A stretch of DNA of 64,000 nt from Lactuca virosa (GCA_928212115.1 CAKMRJ010005745.1:76675948-76739947), one strand, 5' to 3'; counted from the first letter of the stretch, positions 36,117 through 49,132 are shown. Numbers and translations are program-made. The notes: generated from the sequence alone by a model not told the origin.

Positions 36117-36329
36117 TCATCTGTGAAGTGTCCATCTTCCCGGGTGTTCAACTTCTAGGATTCGCTCGGCTTCCATGTCTACTTCGTTTTGTAGATCATC
36201 ACTAAAGTTAGCCACAAAGTTCGCTAATGCTTGTGATTTTATGGCGAATCTTGGTTCGTATTTGATGTCAAATGTGCTTAACTTTACCAACCATTTTTCC
36301 ATCCTTCCTGACATTTCTGGTTTTCTCAT
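36117..36329 (-). pseudogene. Gypsy-2 first RNase H, distal end
   Basis: Reads RMEKWLVKLSTFDIKYEPRF then IKSQALANFVANF, the standard end of Ty3/gypsy RNase H. It overlaps by a few bases, in another frame, with the RT-RNase H frame upstream, indicating a frameshift plus loss of part of the RNase H core. Confidence 0.75.
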
Positions 36330-37425
36330 GAAATTCTGGTTTCAGGATCCAGGAGACTTTTACTAACATAGTAGATAGGATGTTGCTCTCCGTTAAGATC
36401 CTTGACCAGAACGGAACTTACCGCGTTTGAGGATACTGAGAGGTAGAGAATAAGTGGTTCTCCATCTATTGGTTTCACTAGTAGTGGAGAAGAGCTTAGA
36501 TATGTTTTGAGTTCCTGGAAGGACTTCTCGTGTTCCTCCTGCCACTTAAATTTCTTATTCTTTTTCAAGATATCGTAAAAGGGCTTGCACCTTTCTGAGG
36601 ATCTTGAAATGAACTTGTTGAGTGATGCTACTCTTCCGGTTAGCCTCTGGATGTACTTTGTTGAAGACGGGGATCTTAGTTCCATGATGGCTTTTATTTG
36701 TTCCGGGCTTGCTTCTATCCCTCTTTTGGTTACCATGTATCCAAGGAACTTGCATGACTTCATTCCAAAGTGACATTTGAGTGGGTTCAGCTTCATATTG
36801 TATTCATCCAGGATGTCAAACACTTCCTTGAGGTCTCTAAGGTGATCTTCGGCTTTCATCGATTTTACTATTATGTCGTCAATATAAACTTCCATGGTGT
36901 CCCCCAGTTTGTCTTTGAACATCCGATTCACTAATCTTTGGTATGTCGCACCTATATTTTTAAGACCAAAAGGATTTGTGGTGTAACAATATATACATGT
37001 TGGTGTTATGAATGTGGTATCTTCTTTGTCTGATGGTTCCATTTGGATTTGTTGGAATCCTGCTGAAGCATCCATGAAGGCCAGGAGTTCATGGTCGGCT
37101 GTCACATCTATCATAGAGTCAATATGTGGTAGAGGGAAAAGATCCTTAGGAAAAACTTTGTTGAGATCCGTGTAATCTACACACACTCTCCATTTTCCGT
37201 TATTCTTTTGTACGACAACCACCTTAGCTAGCCATCTTGGGAACTTTACTTCCTTGATCATCCCTGTTTTGAGGAGCTTCTCCACTTCCTCTTGGATGAT
37301 TTGATTCCTTTCGGGTGCAAACTTCCTTCTCTTTTGGTGTATTGGTCTGAAAGAAGGATCAATATTCAGTTTATGAGTAATAATATTTTTGTTTATACCT
37401 GTCATATCTTTGTGTTTCCATACTA
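36326..37425 (-). pseudogene. Gypsy-2 reverse transcriptase and start of RNase H
   Basis: The best-preserved Gypsy-2 domain (about 365 residues). Blocks in order: KVVVVQKNNGKWRVCVDYTD, FPLPHIDSMIDVTADHELLA, MDASAGFQQIQM, FGLKNIGATYQRLVNRMF, VYIDDIIVKS (YIDD at 36875-36886), LGYMVTKRGIEASPEQIKAI, then the RNase H opening EPLILYLSVSSNAVSSVLVK. The catalytic YIDD is intact. The N-terminal edge meets the truncated Gypsy-1 relative near 37423. Confidence 0.87.
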
Positions 37426-38562
37426 CCTTCCACATCTATCCGTACTTTCCTCAAGTACTGCTTCGAGTCCACCAAGTCCCTTCTACTACTACTGCTGATC
37501 TCTTGCTAATCTCATCCTAGGCTTGCCCTAGGGTAGTCACCAACCCACTCTCCGCTATCAGCTGCACAAGAAGTCCCGGCTACCTCCCCCCTAACTAGCT
37601 CGTGAATACTATTACATATCACTAAGACTAGATAATTCTTCGAATGAGAGATCCTACACTACAACGGTTGGACTCAGACAAGAGCTGCGTAATAGAGCTA
37701 GACCTAACCTTCTAAAATTATTTAATCCTCACAATATGTAACGTAACATATTCATTTACTAGTTAGTGAAAGATAACTACGACTCCTAAAAGCACAAAAC
37801 AAGCAACATTCGAGCATCGAGTACACATAATCAAGCATATACTACTCTGGCTATCATACTGACAATTCTGTACTAGCATGCAATTTTCATAGAGCTATAA
37901 CACATATAACAGGCACATAAGGCATCCTTCCTAGATCCTTAGTCCTAATCTAGCATGTTGTTCTAATAAAGCTGATAATCATAACATGGCATAAACTTGT
38001 ATGGATAATTTGGGAGTACTTACTTGAGTTCGGCTGATTGCATGCACCACACCGTTTTCTCTTTTCAAAATTCTTTTCGCTTTTTCTAAAACTCTTTTCT
38101 TTATACTTTTTATAAAATTGTTTTCTTTTCTCAAAATCCTTTTGTAAACATGTTTTTTTTTCTTAAAAACTTTATACCACTTCCTTAGTTTGAGTTCAGA
38201 CACACCCAGAAGTGTGCCCGAATCCCTCAAACCAAGGCTCTGATACCAACTTGTAACATCCCAAAAATACAGTCTAAAAATTTCGTTTGAAAACATTAAT
38301 AAAACCATAATATCCAGATATCATATAAAAACCATAAACAGTGTATCTCAAAATATCGTAACAATTGTCAAAATATCAGAGTATAACATCCCAGGCTGAA
38401 CAGATGGTGTGTGCACTGCAATCTTCCCGAGCTCCTCTTTTGAAAACTGAGTACATGAAACCAAAACTGAAAACTGTAAGCACGAAGCTTAGTGAGTCTC
38501 CCCAAACTACCACATACCATACAATAACATAATAAGCACATACTGGGCCTTGCCCACTGCAT

Positions 38563-38929
38563 CGGACCGAAGTCCGGAAGTACTAGGGCATTGCCCTCTG
38601 CATCGGACCGAAGTCCGAAAACTGCATCGGACTGAAGTCCGGAACTAACCAGGGCCTTTCCCTCTACATCGGACCGAAGTCCGGAAACTGCATCAGACCG
38701 AAGTCCGGAACTAACCAGGGCCTTGCCCTCTGCATCAGACCGAATGCCGGAAACTGCATCGCACCGAAGTCCGGAACTGACTGAACATGGCATAGCATAA
38801 GCATAACATATAACATAAACACATATACTACATACTGCATCGGACCGTAGTCCGGAACACATAACACATAATCCTGCCTGAGTCACGAAGACATCAAACA
38901 TACTAACTACTGCATCGTACTGAAGTCCG
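38563..38929. repeat. Nine copies of CGGACCGAAGTCCG inverted motif
   Basis: Near-identical motifs start at 38563, 38604, 38628, 38670, 38694, 38736, 38760, 38841 and 38916. Most are preceded by gcat and followed by gaa. Each has arms CGGAC/GTCCG around a CGAA loop. Pairs 24 bp apart alternate with wider spacers carrying agggccttgccct. Confidence 0.85.
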
Positions 38930-39149
38930 GAGACTACTACTAACTAAACGGGCCGGCATTGTGGTCGTAGACCCGTTCCTACTAGGAGGAAACTCACCTC
39001 ACACTGCTGAAGTCCTGCTGACAAACCCGTAGCTGCTGGATGACAGATTCCCGATCTGTCAATATCAAAATAACACCCAATTAATAATTGGGTTCCAACT
39101 CATAACCATAAGTCCTTACATGGGGTAAAAGACTACTTTACCCCTATCT

Positions 39150-39740
39150 TAGCTTTACTCAAGCCCAAGGCCCAAACCAAAGGCCCAAAAGTCTAATAAT
39201 GGACGAGGCCCAACTATGGCTCAATTTTCCAAATTGGGCCCAAACCTCTACATGGACTTCCCTTAAGGCCCAATTGTTTAGTCCAGTCCAACATGTCTCA
39301 TTCTAAGGGCCCAATATCATACAACCATCTAAGCCCAAACTATGGCCTAATTTTCCAAATTGGGCCCAATCCTTCATATGGGCCTTACCGGAAAGCCCAA
39401 TTAATTATTCTAGTCCATTTGATTATTCTTGGGTGGCCCATTAACAAACAAATTACCAAAGCTCAATGGAAAGGCCCAACACAAAGCCCAAGTGAAATTA
39501 GGGTTTCACATAAAATAATAATTAGGGGTAAGTGTTTCTCACTTAACCCATTAAGGACTTAATCCATTAAATCTTTTACTCTACTAGATAAGTGATATGG
39601 AGAAATTGGGCCTAATACACAATCCAATCTCAGTGGCCCAAAAGTGGGTCCAAAAAAAAGTCCAAGGCCCAAATACTCACACAATTAGGGTTTTCCACCC
39701 AAACATGGCCCAATAGGCCTAAAACCAATCTCTAAGCCCA
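39150..39740. repeat. GGCCCAA-rich segment of the LTR
   Basis: More than twenty occurrences of ggcccaa, agcccaa or their complements (ttgggcc) in under 600 bp. GGCCCA is the core of plant site-II/TCP-type promoter elements, but here it may simply be an expanded simple sequence. Confidence 0.7.
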
Positions 39741-41040
39741 TTAGGGTTTTGCTTGTGGGGCACCACCCACTACCACCTCGGGTAGTGGTGGTCAACGGCG
39801 GCGGCCACCACCTTACGGTGGTGGTTATGGTTCTTTTCATTATTCTTTGATAATTACAATTACAATGCTTAAACAAAAACTAAACACACGCACTACTAAC
39901 ACAAACACACACACACACAACCACCCTAGTAGTGGCCGGCGGTGGTTGTTCTTGATTTTACGGCTAGACAAAACACACACCATAAAATATGTCTCTTGCT
40001 TGGGAATGCACACGACCACCCACTTCACGGTGGCGTACGGAGGTCTGATAGCAACAGCAGCGGCACAGCGGCGGCAGCCACCATTTCCAATGGTGGTGGT
40101 GGTTCCTGTCCAAAAATCACACATACTACATCACAATTAATAAACACACACACACACAGCCACCTCGTACGGTGGTAGGTGGCGGCAAAAGAGCAGAAAA
40201 CGGTGGCAGCCACCACCTCATGGTGGTGGCAGTGGGTTTTCCGGCCAAAAATTGTACAAACAGCCCCACGAGCACATAAACCAACATGTACATTCGAACA
40301 CACCTCCAAGAAACCACCGCATAGGTGGCAGGCGTCACCGGAAAAGAGTACAACGACGCCCCAAGGGCCACCGACGGCAGAAATGGCGATTCCGGCATCG
40401 ATTCTACGAGAAAGAGATGAACAGTGGGTTGCGGTTGACTTACGTATCGATTCTGACGGCTCACGATCATCACACGACGACGACATAGTGCTTCTGTCAT
40501 CAACAATCTTCCAACGATTCTCGACATCACTGGTGGCAATGGAGACGTGACAGTGGCATTAGACGACATGACAACCGGCGGATAGAGTGGCTGCCAGACC
40601 CGGTGATGCAAGCGGCGACTGAGGTGCTCCAAGAACGACGACTGTGAGACTCAAGAGGGGGTGGCGGCTGCAACACTTAGGGTTAGGGTTTGTGGCAACC
40701 GGCAATGTTACAGCTTATATACCCGCTCATAACACTTCTTTTCCATAATTACAATTATGGCCCTTCCCCATGATATCTTTTCAGATTCAATCCATTATTT
40801 ACCCTTTTACCCCTGGTTCTATTATTTCTTTTCAAAATAAATCCCTAAATTACCAATAAACCCTTAAGCCTTCAAATCTTTTCAATAGAAGTCCCATAAA
40901 TTACCATTTAGTCCCTGCCTTCATAAATACTTACAAAACAAATATGGAAATTACACTTTTAACCCCCAACTTCTAACATTCTTCACAAATTAATCCAATA
41001 ATTTCATTTATTAATTTATTTAAACAAACAGGGCGTTACA

Positions 41041-41596
41041 GTATGTTGATGGAACCGCTTTCATCTCGTGGATCCATGGTCTACCTAGTATCACATTATA
41101 AGAAGACAGGGTGTCAATAACACATAAATTTTGTATGGAGTTTACCCCTTTCGATTTATATTGGTAGCTTTATTTCTCCAACATTGTGTTTTGTTTCCCC
41201 ACTGAATCCTATGATGACTGAAGATCTTTTGACTATCTCTGATTTTGGGATGTTCATTCTTTTTAGTGCGTCTAGGAGTACGATATCAACCGAGGATCCT
41301 CCGTCAACGAGGATCCTTCTAACGAAATAGTTGGCCATGTACAGTGTTATCACCAGTCCGTCATGGTGAGGATCCTGAATTCCTTCCCTGTAAGTCTCGT
41401 CAAATGTAATTTCTTTTTTCACTGCTAACCATGGTATTCTTTTGTGACCTATCCTCCTTTTCTGTTTTGGAGACCTTGGCGTGTCTTTTAGCCTGAGAAT
41501 AAGAGGTACCACAGATGTTAGATCCGCCTGAGATAACGTTAATTGTCTTAGCGTTAGGGGGTGGAGATCCTGGTTTCTCCAGGACCCCATGATCAT
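41041..41596 (-). pseudogene. Gypsy-2 aspartic protease
   Basis: Reads HHDGLVITLYMANYFVRRIL then VDGGSSVDIVLLDALKRMNI, the D-G-G-S-S variant active site common in Tat-lineage proteases. It continues in another frame through LSSYNVILGRPWIHEMKAV to 41041, where the inserted LTR begins. The catalytic Asp is present. Confidence 0.8.
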
Positions 41597-41840
41597 CTTG
41601 GTTGTTCTCCTTGGATTTTTCTCTTTTTCTCCCGATGATCTCCTTGAGGTGTCCTTTGCTAAGGAGGTAGCTAATTTCTTTTCGTAAAGCTATGTAATCA
41701 TCTGTCATGTGGCCAAAGTCTTCATGGTAAGCACACCATTTGGACTTATCTTTCCAAGCGGTGGACTTGCTGTCTCTCTTTGGCCATCTTGCTTTATCTC
41801 CATGATCATGTATGTCATGAACTACACCTGAAATATCCAT
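41400..41840 (-). pseudogene. Gypsy-2 gag C-terminus with zinc motif
   Basis: Frame includes WCAYHEDFGHMTDDYIALRK, the C-x2-H-x3-G-H-type motif that ends Tat-lineage gag, then LLSKGHLKEIIG. It overlaps the protease frame because of a frameshift in 41400-41596. Confidence 0.75.
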
Positions 41841-42011
41841 AGAGAAACAATAGTCAGTGATTTTAGTAAGTTCTTCTTCTTCTCCATCCTCAGGGGAATT
41901 AACCCTGTGATGATCCGATTTCGAGTAGGGCTTCGATTTGTAGGATCTTCGAGTCGAGGATTCGACCTTCCTATTGGGGTTCTCATACTGATCTGAAGGG
42001 TTGCTTCTCCT

Positions 42012-42370
42012 CTAGATCTCTCTATCCTCTTCGAGCCTTATGAACCTCAATGCCAGGCACATGACTTCATCTAATATTTTGCATGGGGTCATCACAAGGT
42101 CTTCGTAGAAGGGTGAATGATTTCTTAATCCCATTTTAAAAGCTTCCACAGCGGTGGCCATGTCAATGTTGGGGATGCTCAGAGCTTCCCTGCCAAACCT
42201 GTTAACAAAGTCCCTAAGTTTTTCCTTAGGATCCTGAACCACCCGGTAAAGATCACTAGTGATCTTCTCGAAGGTTCTGCTGTTAGAAAATTGGTTATTA
42301 AAGATATTGACTAAGTGTGCAAACGAAGTAATAGAGTATGGGGGAACGTTTAGTAGCCATTTGAGGGTTG
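42012..42370 (-). pseudogene. Gypsy-2 gag core, distal part
   Basis: Reads VVQDPKEKLRDFVNRFGREA, then ATAVEAFKMGLRNHSPFYED and EVMCLALRFIRLEEDREI, the retrotransposon gag core. Upstream bases to 42370 continue the gag reading to the Copia-2 insertion; the other part is at 49925-50812. Confidence 0.82.
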
Positions 42371-43145
42371 TGATGGGTTTTTGAGCATTCTAACACTTCC
42401 TAAGTGTACATGCAACCCTAATAACCTTGAATCTATGTTTTCTCTATATACATGCAAATTTCTTTTCAAGGTTATTTCCTAACTAGCATGGCATGGGGAT
42501 TACATAAAACATAAAACTAGTAGAAATACATACCTTGTTGTTGCTTGGATTCCTTCAAGACTTTGTGAGCCTAGCACTCCAAATGTTGTGCCTCAAATGC
42601 TTCACACAACACCACAAGACTTGGAATAACTTGAGAGAATACTTCTAGCACTCAAAATCAGTTATGCCCTCTCTAGTAACACTAGGTCACGATTTTGCTA
42701 GCCATAGGGTTCCTTTTATAGTGTTGTCACAATTAGGGTTTACACATGAATGCCCTTAATTGTCATGACTCTTGATTTCTCATGACCCATGGGTTTGTAA
42801 CTCCCATGGACTATCCATGGAGCTCCATATGGTTATAACCAAACCCATAAACCATGGATCATTAATCCACCATAAAAGAATTGATGATTGTCATAATCAA
42901 CCCTATATATTTAATTAGTCTCACTTTGATCACCAAATTAATACTAGATTAATACTTGATCAATACTAATTAAATAATACTATTATTAATATATTAGAAC
43001 TTATAATATATTAATAATCATAAGTGCCTTATTCTCTCATTTAGTCTATCCAAGTATTGCAATGTCATGCAACCCAAATGGACCATGCCGGGTCGGGTCA
43101 AGTACATACCAAATAAAGTTATGGACTTAGACACTATATCCAACA
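42371..43145 (-). mobile_element. Copia-2 3' LTR
   Basis: 775 bp, TGATGGGTTTTTGAGC...TATCCAACA. Equal in length to the right copy and about 99% identical by eye. Confidence 0.95.
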
Positions 43146-46100
43146 GTCTCCCACTTGGATAAGTCTAATAACTATATTTGCAAATATGACTTCAAAATCC
43201 GACTAGCAATCGTAGCTCTTTCAAAGTCTCTCGGAACTGAGATGATGATGATACGTCATTTAAGATAAGTGATCATATAATCCTCTGTTCTCATGATATC
43301 AGCCGGACAAACACATGGAACATGGTCTTACTTATTGTCCAGCATTTGTTTCTCGATCTCTGATTTGTTTCGACATAGAACTTAAATTGAACACATCAAC
43401 TAGGTTCTGACCGGGCCCGGTACATAGGTCAAAACCAAATCATCGAGGGGCCCAGATATCGCTTCTATTTCTAGAAGGAACAGATAAACTTCGACTGATA
43501 TGCTTGTACTAACTACTTGTTGAATTATTCACAAAGGCACGTTTTATGACATCGAGTTACCAATGCGTTTTCGTGCAATCAATGAATAACCAACTCATAG
43601 TCAACAACTCATATCTCTAGGTTTGAAGATTTATATGATATTACCGTCTCACGATCACTCGAGATAAATTCCATGAAGTGATGCAAGTGAGCATGGGTTG
43701 AATCCAATACTCAACCCTTATGAGTACTCATGAATGTTGTAGCAACCATTGCATTGTCTAAAGCACTTTAGACAAATCATACAAGCCAAATTTATGACAG
43801 TCTTGATTCATATCTACTTCCAACATATGACTGACTGTGGATGGTTTGAATAATATAATATATACCATAACATAATTATTCTGGAAGTCAAAACATGCAA
43901 AGTGAAACACAAGAATAATACTAATCTTATATGGCCCCAACACTTTGAGTGTAAATAAAACACCTTTTATTTAAGCACCATATTGATTACTCATTATTTA
44001 TGTTTCGATTAATCAACTTTATGCTTGAATTAAAACATTAGTTGTCCCATGCTCCAAGCATGTACACTATGTTTTTCCAAACAACAATTATGCCATACTC
44101 CAAGTATGCATACTATGTTTACATATGGTCCTCTCTTTGTGAAATAGATCAATTGACAATATTCCAATGATGCTCATTTCACAATTCCAATCCTCGTTGT
44201 AAATGAAAGAATACCAAACTCTTGCCATCTACTGTAATCTGTTAGATTCTAAACTTATATGCAATGATCCCCTTGTAATGACTATGCACAGAAGTCACAA
44301 AGACTTGGCAACAGAAATTACAAAGTATTCCAATGGAAAACAATTCCATGGAAATGAAGTCTCAAATTCAAAGTACATTCCTTTGAACATCCTTCTTAGC
44401 ATTAAGTTCTTTAATCTTACACAGATTCAAAGAATAACTTCCACCTATGGAGACAATTCCATATTACCATTTTGACCATCACTTCTGAACAAGAGTTGCC
44501 TCTTTTCAAAATATGTCAATATGGTCCTTACTCTATACTTCTAATTGTCCATGAGCAACCAATCTTTGGTAAACCTCAGATTGTCCTCGACAACTTTGCT
44601 TAATCATTTTAGTCATTTCCAGTTCTATTCCTTTTTCCATCTTAATGCCCTAGGCATTTGGAAAATTTAGAATGGATGAATATTATAGCACATGTAATCA
44701 AACCTATACCCAAAGCATATGGGACATGATTTATGCTATAAAATTTTTTATTTGCCATGTTTTCATAATTCGAACTATGAAGAGGGATGCCGTAATCATA
44801 ATCGAATTTTGAGAACGCAACATATATAGAATTTCCTTATGTTAAACCATTCCAACATAACATTCATATATATTCTTGACTAAAGTAGATTAAATTCTCA
44901 ATCTAAGCTTGTAGAATTGGAGTGAAGTATAAAATCCTCTCCCTTAATTATAGCAAAACAACTTTTTCAAGGCGAATTGAAACTTTTGTTTTCTATAATT
45001 AACATTGCTAACCTGCAATATTTAACATAATCGTCATGCTCCCACTAGCATAATGATTACCAGCATAACACTTTATGCTCCCACTAGCTTTGACATGTAC
45101 TCAGAAATCAACTGGACTTCTAGAAATCAATACTTTATTGACTTTCTTACCAAAGTTCATATTTCTGATAGTAGATTGCTTTGATAAGACTTTATCAAAA
45201 CATACACCTTTCCTTAGATAGCTCACATGTTTGTCTAGACCTTTTGCAATTCTCACTAGTTAGTGTGCCGGTTAACCACACACGCTCCACTAACTATATG
45301 AGAATGCAAATATCACAACCGCTATCTACTTAAAATCTTCTTAGTGGAAGTGTTTCCTCACCATCATTTTCATGAATCGAAGAGAAACCTTATGACACTT
45401 AGATTTTATGGTGTATGTGTTCCTATCCATGTGAATTTGTCATAACCATAATCACAGGACTAGGTTAGTGACACTTCCAAATTCATATGGACTGAACTTG
45501 TGCAATCTTAATTTCTTGCCACCTGGTAGCACAATGCCCACCATTGCTTCCGGGTTGTTATGCAAACAATTGAGAACTCATAGAACTCACAAGCATAATC
45601 AACTTTTAACTGGAATAGACAGAAATAAGAATATGTCAACACGATAGGTTACAAACCTCAAGTCGTGGGCTAGTGATTAACAAAACTCTTGATTAGTTCT
45701 TGAAACTATTTCAGAATCTTTTAGACTCCCACTGTCCTCTTGACATATAAGACTTCTCTTTGTTAAGAACCATTTCTTGACAATACAAATATTCAAGAGC
45801 TAGTGCGGATTCTTATCAAGTTCAACACTTCTCACTATTGGTTTTAGCTGGTCTTTGTTTTATCCAAAACATCACAACTTACCAATCTCAAATGTACAAG
45901 AATAGGAAACATCTTACTCTACATTTGACAAGTGTTATGAACTTTCTAAAGACTATGTCACTCAAGTTACAATCTTGGAGTATTACTCCAGGATTTGTTT
46001 TTTTGGAACGAAGTATGAATTATCTTTTGATTTAACCATTTCAACAATTCACGATTCCTCTCCTCAGGCAACAAACACACTAAGGTGTCCTTAGAGGATC

Positions 46101-47642
46101 AATTGTGATATGGTTCCATAATCACTAAGATAATCATAAAACAAAATACACAAGTACTCTCCCATCTCTTCAGATTGGAGAAACTTTTATCTTTCTGCCT
46201 TATTTGATTCTTCTTATTCATTCTGCCATACATTGAAACTTTTCCAATGTTTCAGAATTACACTTAAACTCGTAAGCATAACCATATTTACTAAACTTTA
46301 GTAAATCATAACGAATAATCTTATCTACCTTTGTGGTGGACCTGACCAGCACACAACCAAGTGTACCCAATCTTTTAGTCCTTCACTTGACTCACATGTA
46401 CATGTGAACAAGGAATTAGTCTTAATTTCCCAAAGACGAAAACTTCTCATTCATCATACAATACAAGTTGCATGATTCCAAGTTTTTATCTAACTGAAAC
46501 TTGGGCGATGAGAATCTTTCCTTATTTGGTAAATTATGATACTACCACAAATGAAAGAATCAAATCGTTTTCAAATATTGCTATTAATGGAAACATATAA
46601 TCAACAATTTTTCACAAATGCCATTGTAAGGATACTTAAAATAAATAAAATCAAACCTTTTCTTTATTTTAAAACTTTGCGGAAAACTTATCCTTACAAC
46701 CCATATGAAAACCTTGTTGTTATCTATTCCTAAGCAATATGTCTCAACTCTTAAGTAATAGCTCAAAATTCTGATCACCGAACCATGCGATCAAAATCCC
46801 TCTTCGCGATCAGAATCAGCATATACTTCCTTTAAGTTTCTTCACTTTTCTTTGATTCTTAAAACATCAACATGTGACCCAGTCACATCATGCAATAAGA
46901 ATCTCAGAATAGAAACTTAATAGAGTTAGACAATGGACTTTACCTGAAGTAGAGTCAAACATTTGACTTTACTATCCTTATGGATTTTTAGGTAAATTTG
47001 GCAGCTTCGCAACCAATGCCCTTCCTTTGGCAACAGAAACATATGGACTCTTTGGAAACGGTACACGGGACTATCACAGACTTAGCCTTTCTCTTTACCA
47101 TTTGGTCAACCGAGTTGACTATGGCCAATCCCTTTCAATTGGGAAGAGAAAGTTTTTCTGGACTTCCAATGTTACCATTGTCAATGTCCATGGAAGTTTG
47201 GGAAGTTGATCTTCCAATCAATTTTGCTTTACCAATGCTCCAAATCATTGCTGATTCAGCATCATCAAGCAAATAGGTAAGATCATTAAGGGTCATGTCG
47301 TGATCTGTCATCAGGGAGTGACCAAGTCAACAGCCAGCTACCTTGAGACTTCGACACCCGACTCTCCCGGCTTGTCAATATGTGACTTAATCTCCAAGAC
47401 CTAAGCACATATAGACTTTGTTTGCCAATAGGGATTGAGTGACTTAGAACTTATCAGGTCTTGAAACTTGTGGGATAGGAGATTTATTAGAGGAGGTGGA
47501 GGAAGTGAAGTATGATTTCCAGTCCCACTAATGCATAACAAAGGGATTGATCTTTCACCTTGGTTGCCATTTGGGATATCATCTTCATTAGGAAGCTTGT
47601 TCCTAAAGATTTGGGAAGACCATAGCTGTCTAAACTAGACAT
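43146..47642 (-). pseudogene. Copia-2 decayed gag-pol region
   Basis: No frame longer than about 92 residues. Traces in Copia order are: a 3' untranslated block like Copia-1 (43146-43980); an RT-like stretch at 45020-45240, where ctcccactagctttgacatg matches Copia-1 RT DNA; and a zinc-knuckle trace reading KEGHWLRSC near 47000-47020, whose first Cys pair is lost. A gag-start-like ATG is at 47642 (minus strand). Much of 44000-46900 cannot be aligned by eye to Copia-1. Confidence 0.65.
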
Positions 47643-49132
47643 CTATAATGGGAGAAATTCAAGTTAGTTGATTTAAAGTCCTTAATATAACACCCAATAT
47701 GAAATATTAAGGCTAGGACCCAACAACCTATTTATAACTGGAAGAGGGATGCCGTAATCCAAATTATAAAATAGTTGAAGGTAGGTAAATGACGATTTAC
47801 CAATTCCCACCATAAAAAACGAAATATAATTAAGTTTTTAATTGGATTTGAAACTCCTAGATCTTTTGAGATACATTGACTTTCAATGGCATGTTTGAAT
47901 CTCGATTGTGCCCTCTCAAGTTTGTGACTGGGATGCCGAGGATCACAAACAAGGTGTGAATAACCATACAAATTGACTTGGTACCCTCAACAATATTACC
48001 TAATCGATGTGCCGGTTAATCACACACGCTCCACCGATCTATAATAAAGTTAAGTTACCCTTTGCCACTCTTACTAGTCCATGTTAGTGTGCCGGTTAAC
48101 CACACACGCTCCACTAACGACTTGGTAAGGTACAAAGTGTAATTTTATGGGCTAGCACCAATTTCACATTTTCCTAAAGTAACTAAGATTGGGAATTTAT
48201 AATGTATAGTTACTTTATAATTCATTATACTTTTAACGAGTATTTAAAGTCGTATCCTACCCGTTCGGCTAACGACCCTCCACCGATCAAGGAAGCGGTG
48301 GGTGAGAGTGGACACCCATTAAGTCACCATTTTATAGGCAACAACCTTATACCCCCCTTATAGATCGACTTCGTGAATGAGGCCTACTAACGGTAAGAAT
48401 GACATATTCTTATACATATCTATATAATAAAATTATAATAATAGTATAAGTGTTGATTTTTAAACTTTTTTAAAAATCTAAGGTTTAATTTGGAATTAAA
48501 GTGTAAGGCTTTTCAAATTCCAAAACTTGAGGGCAAGAATTGAAACTATTCCAAGTCTCTTCAATTTGTAACTTATGAGTTTTAATGGTTCATAAAAATG
48601 AAGACTCTTCATTTTATGAAACCTCTTTAGTTCTTTAATCATAATTAAAAGAAGTGACTTTTGGTTATCCATAACTTGAGGACAAGTTATGGACACCATC
48701 ATAGCCATTAAGATCATGAATTAAACACACATGGAGGTTACACATAATTCCTATGATCTTCTAAAAACTCATAAGAACACAAATTCATGTCAAGCAATTT
48801 CAAGAAATCATATAAACATATACAATACTTGAAAATTGATAAAAGCAATGTAAAATGGGTTAACATAATCATTATCATTTTGAAAAACAGATTTTACAAG
48901 TCCAAAACAGATTGGGATAATGATCTTAATCCATTTCCAGCAACAAAACTCGAAAAAACTGCCCAGCACGCTCCTACTCGTCGAGTGCATTATTCTACTC
49001 GGCGAGTAGGATGAATTTGTTCATGGACTCGGCGAGTCCTCCCCATGGACTCGGCGAGTCCAGTCGTCAGAGTGCAGAATTTTTCGATTTTTAAAGCAGT
49101 TTTGCATCAAGTATACAGAAAACAATCTTAGG
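47643..49132 (-). other. Copia-2 leader with ACTCGNCGAGT array
   Basis: Similar along its length to the Copia-1 leader and visibly better conserved than the coding interior. Four palindromes sit next to the primer site in the same order as in Copia-1: ACTCGTCGAGT (48976-48986), then ACTCGGCGAGT (48997-49007, 49027-49037, 49049-49059). Confidence 0.78.

Larger units (their letters stand above)
37423..41040 (-). mobile_element. Truncated Gypsy-1 relative: 5' LTR and leader only
   Basis: Bases 37423-38251 match the Gypsy-1 leader (22853-23625) and 38252-41040 is an LTR. The remainder (gag, pol, other LTR) is missing, and so is the protease-RT linker of Gypsy-2. A short word shared by both elements, catactaccttccac, lies at the left junction. 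This looks like a deletion that fused the inserted element to Gypsy-2 RT. The primer-binding site (minus TGGTATCAGAGC, 38237-38248) is intact. Confidence 0.75.
38252..41040 (-). mobile_element. LTR of the truncated Gypsy-1 relative, 2.8 kb
   Basis: Starts TGTAACATCCC and ends GGGCGTTACA. Its first ~750 bp resemble the Gypsy-1 LTRs, but the rest is different: a GGCCCAA-rich tract (39150-39740), a GGTGGT/CCACC-rich tract (39760-40420) and an AT-rich end. The long overlapping open frames at 39685-40632 arise from this trinucleotide bias and have no recognisable domain. Confidence 0.75.

Noticed and set aside
38563..38929. Nine regularly spaced repeats as a CRISPR array
   Set aside because: Short 14-bp inverted motifs with uneven spacers inside a plant LTR; no cas genes, eukaryotic context.
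39685..40632. Several overlapping long open frames on both strands
   Set aside because: Produced by GGT/CCA trinucleotide bias within an LTR; no domain, no consistent frame.
44203..46733. Short plus-strand frames inside Copia-2
   Set aside because: Antisense to the element, under 95 codons, AT-rich, no motif.
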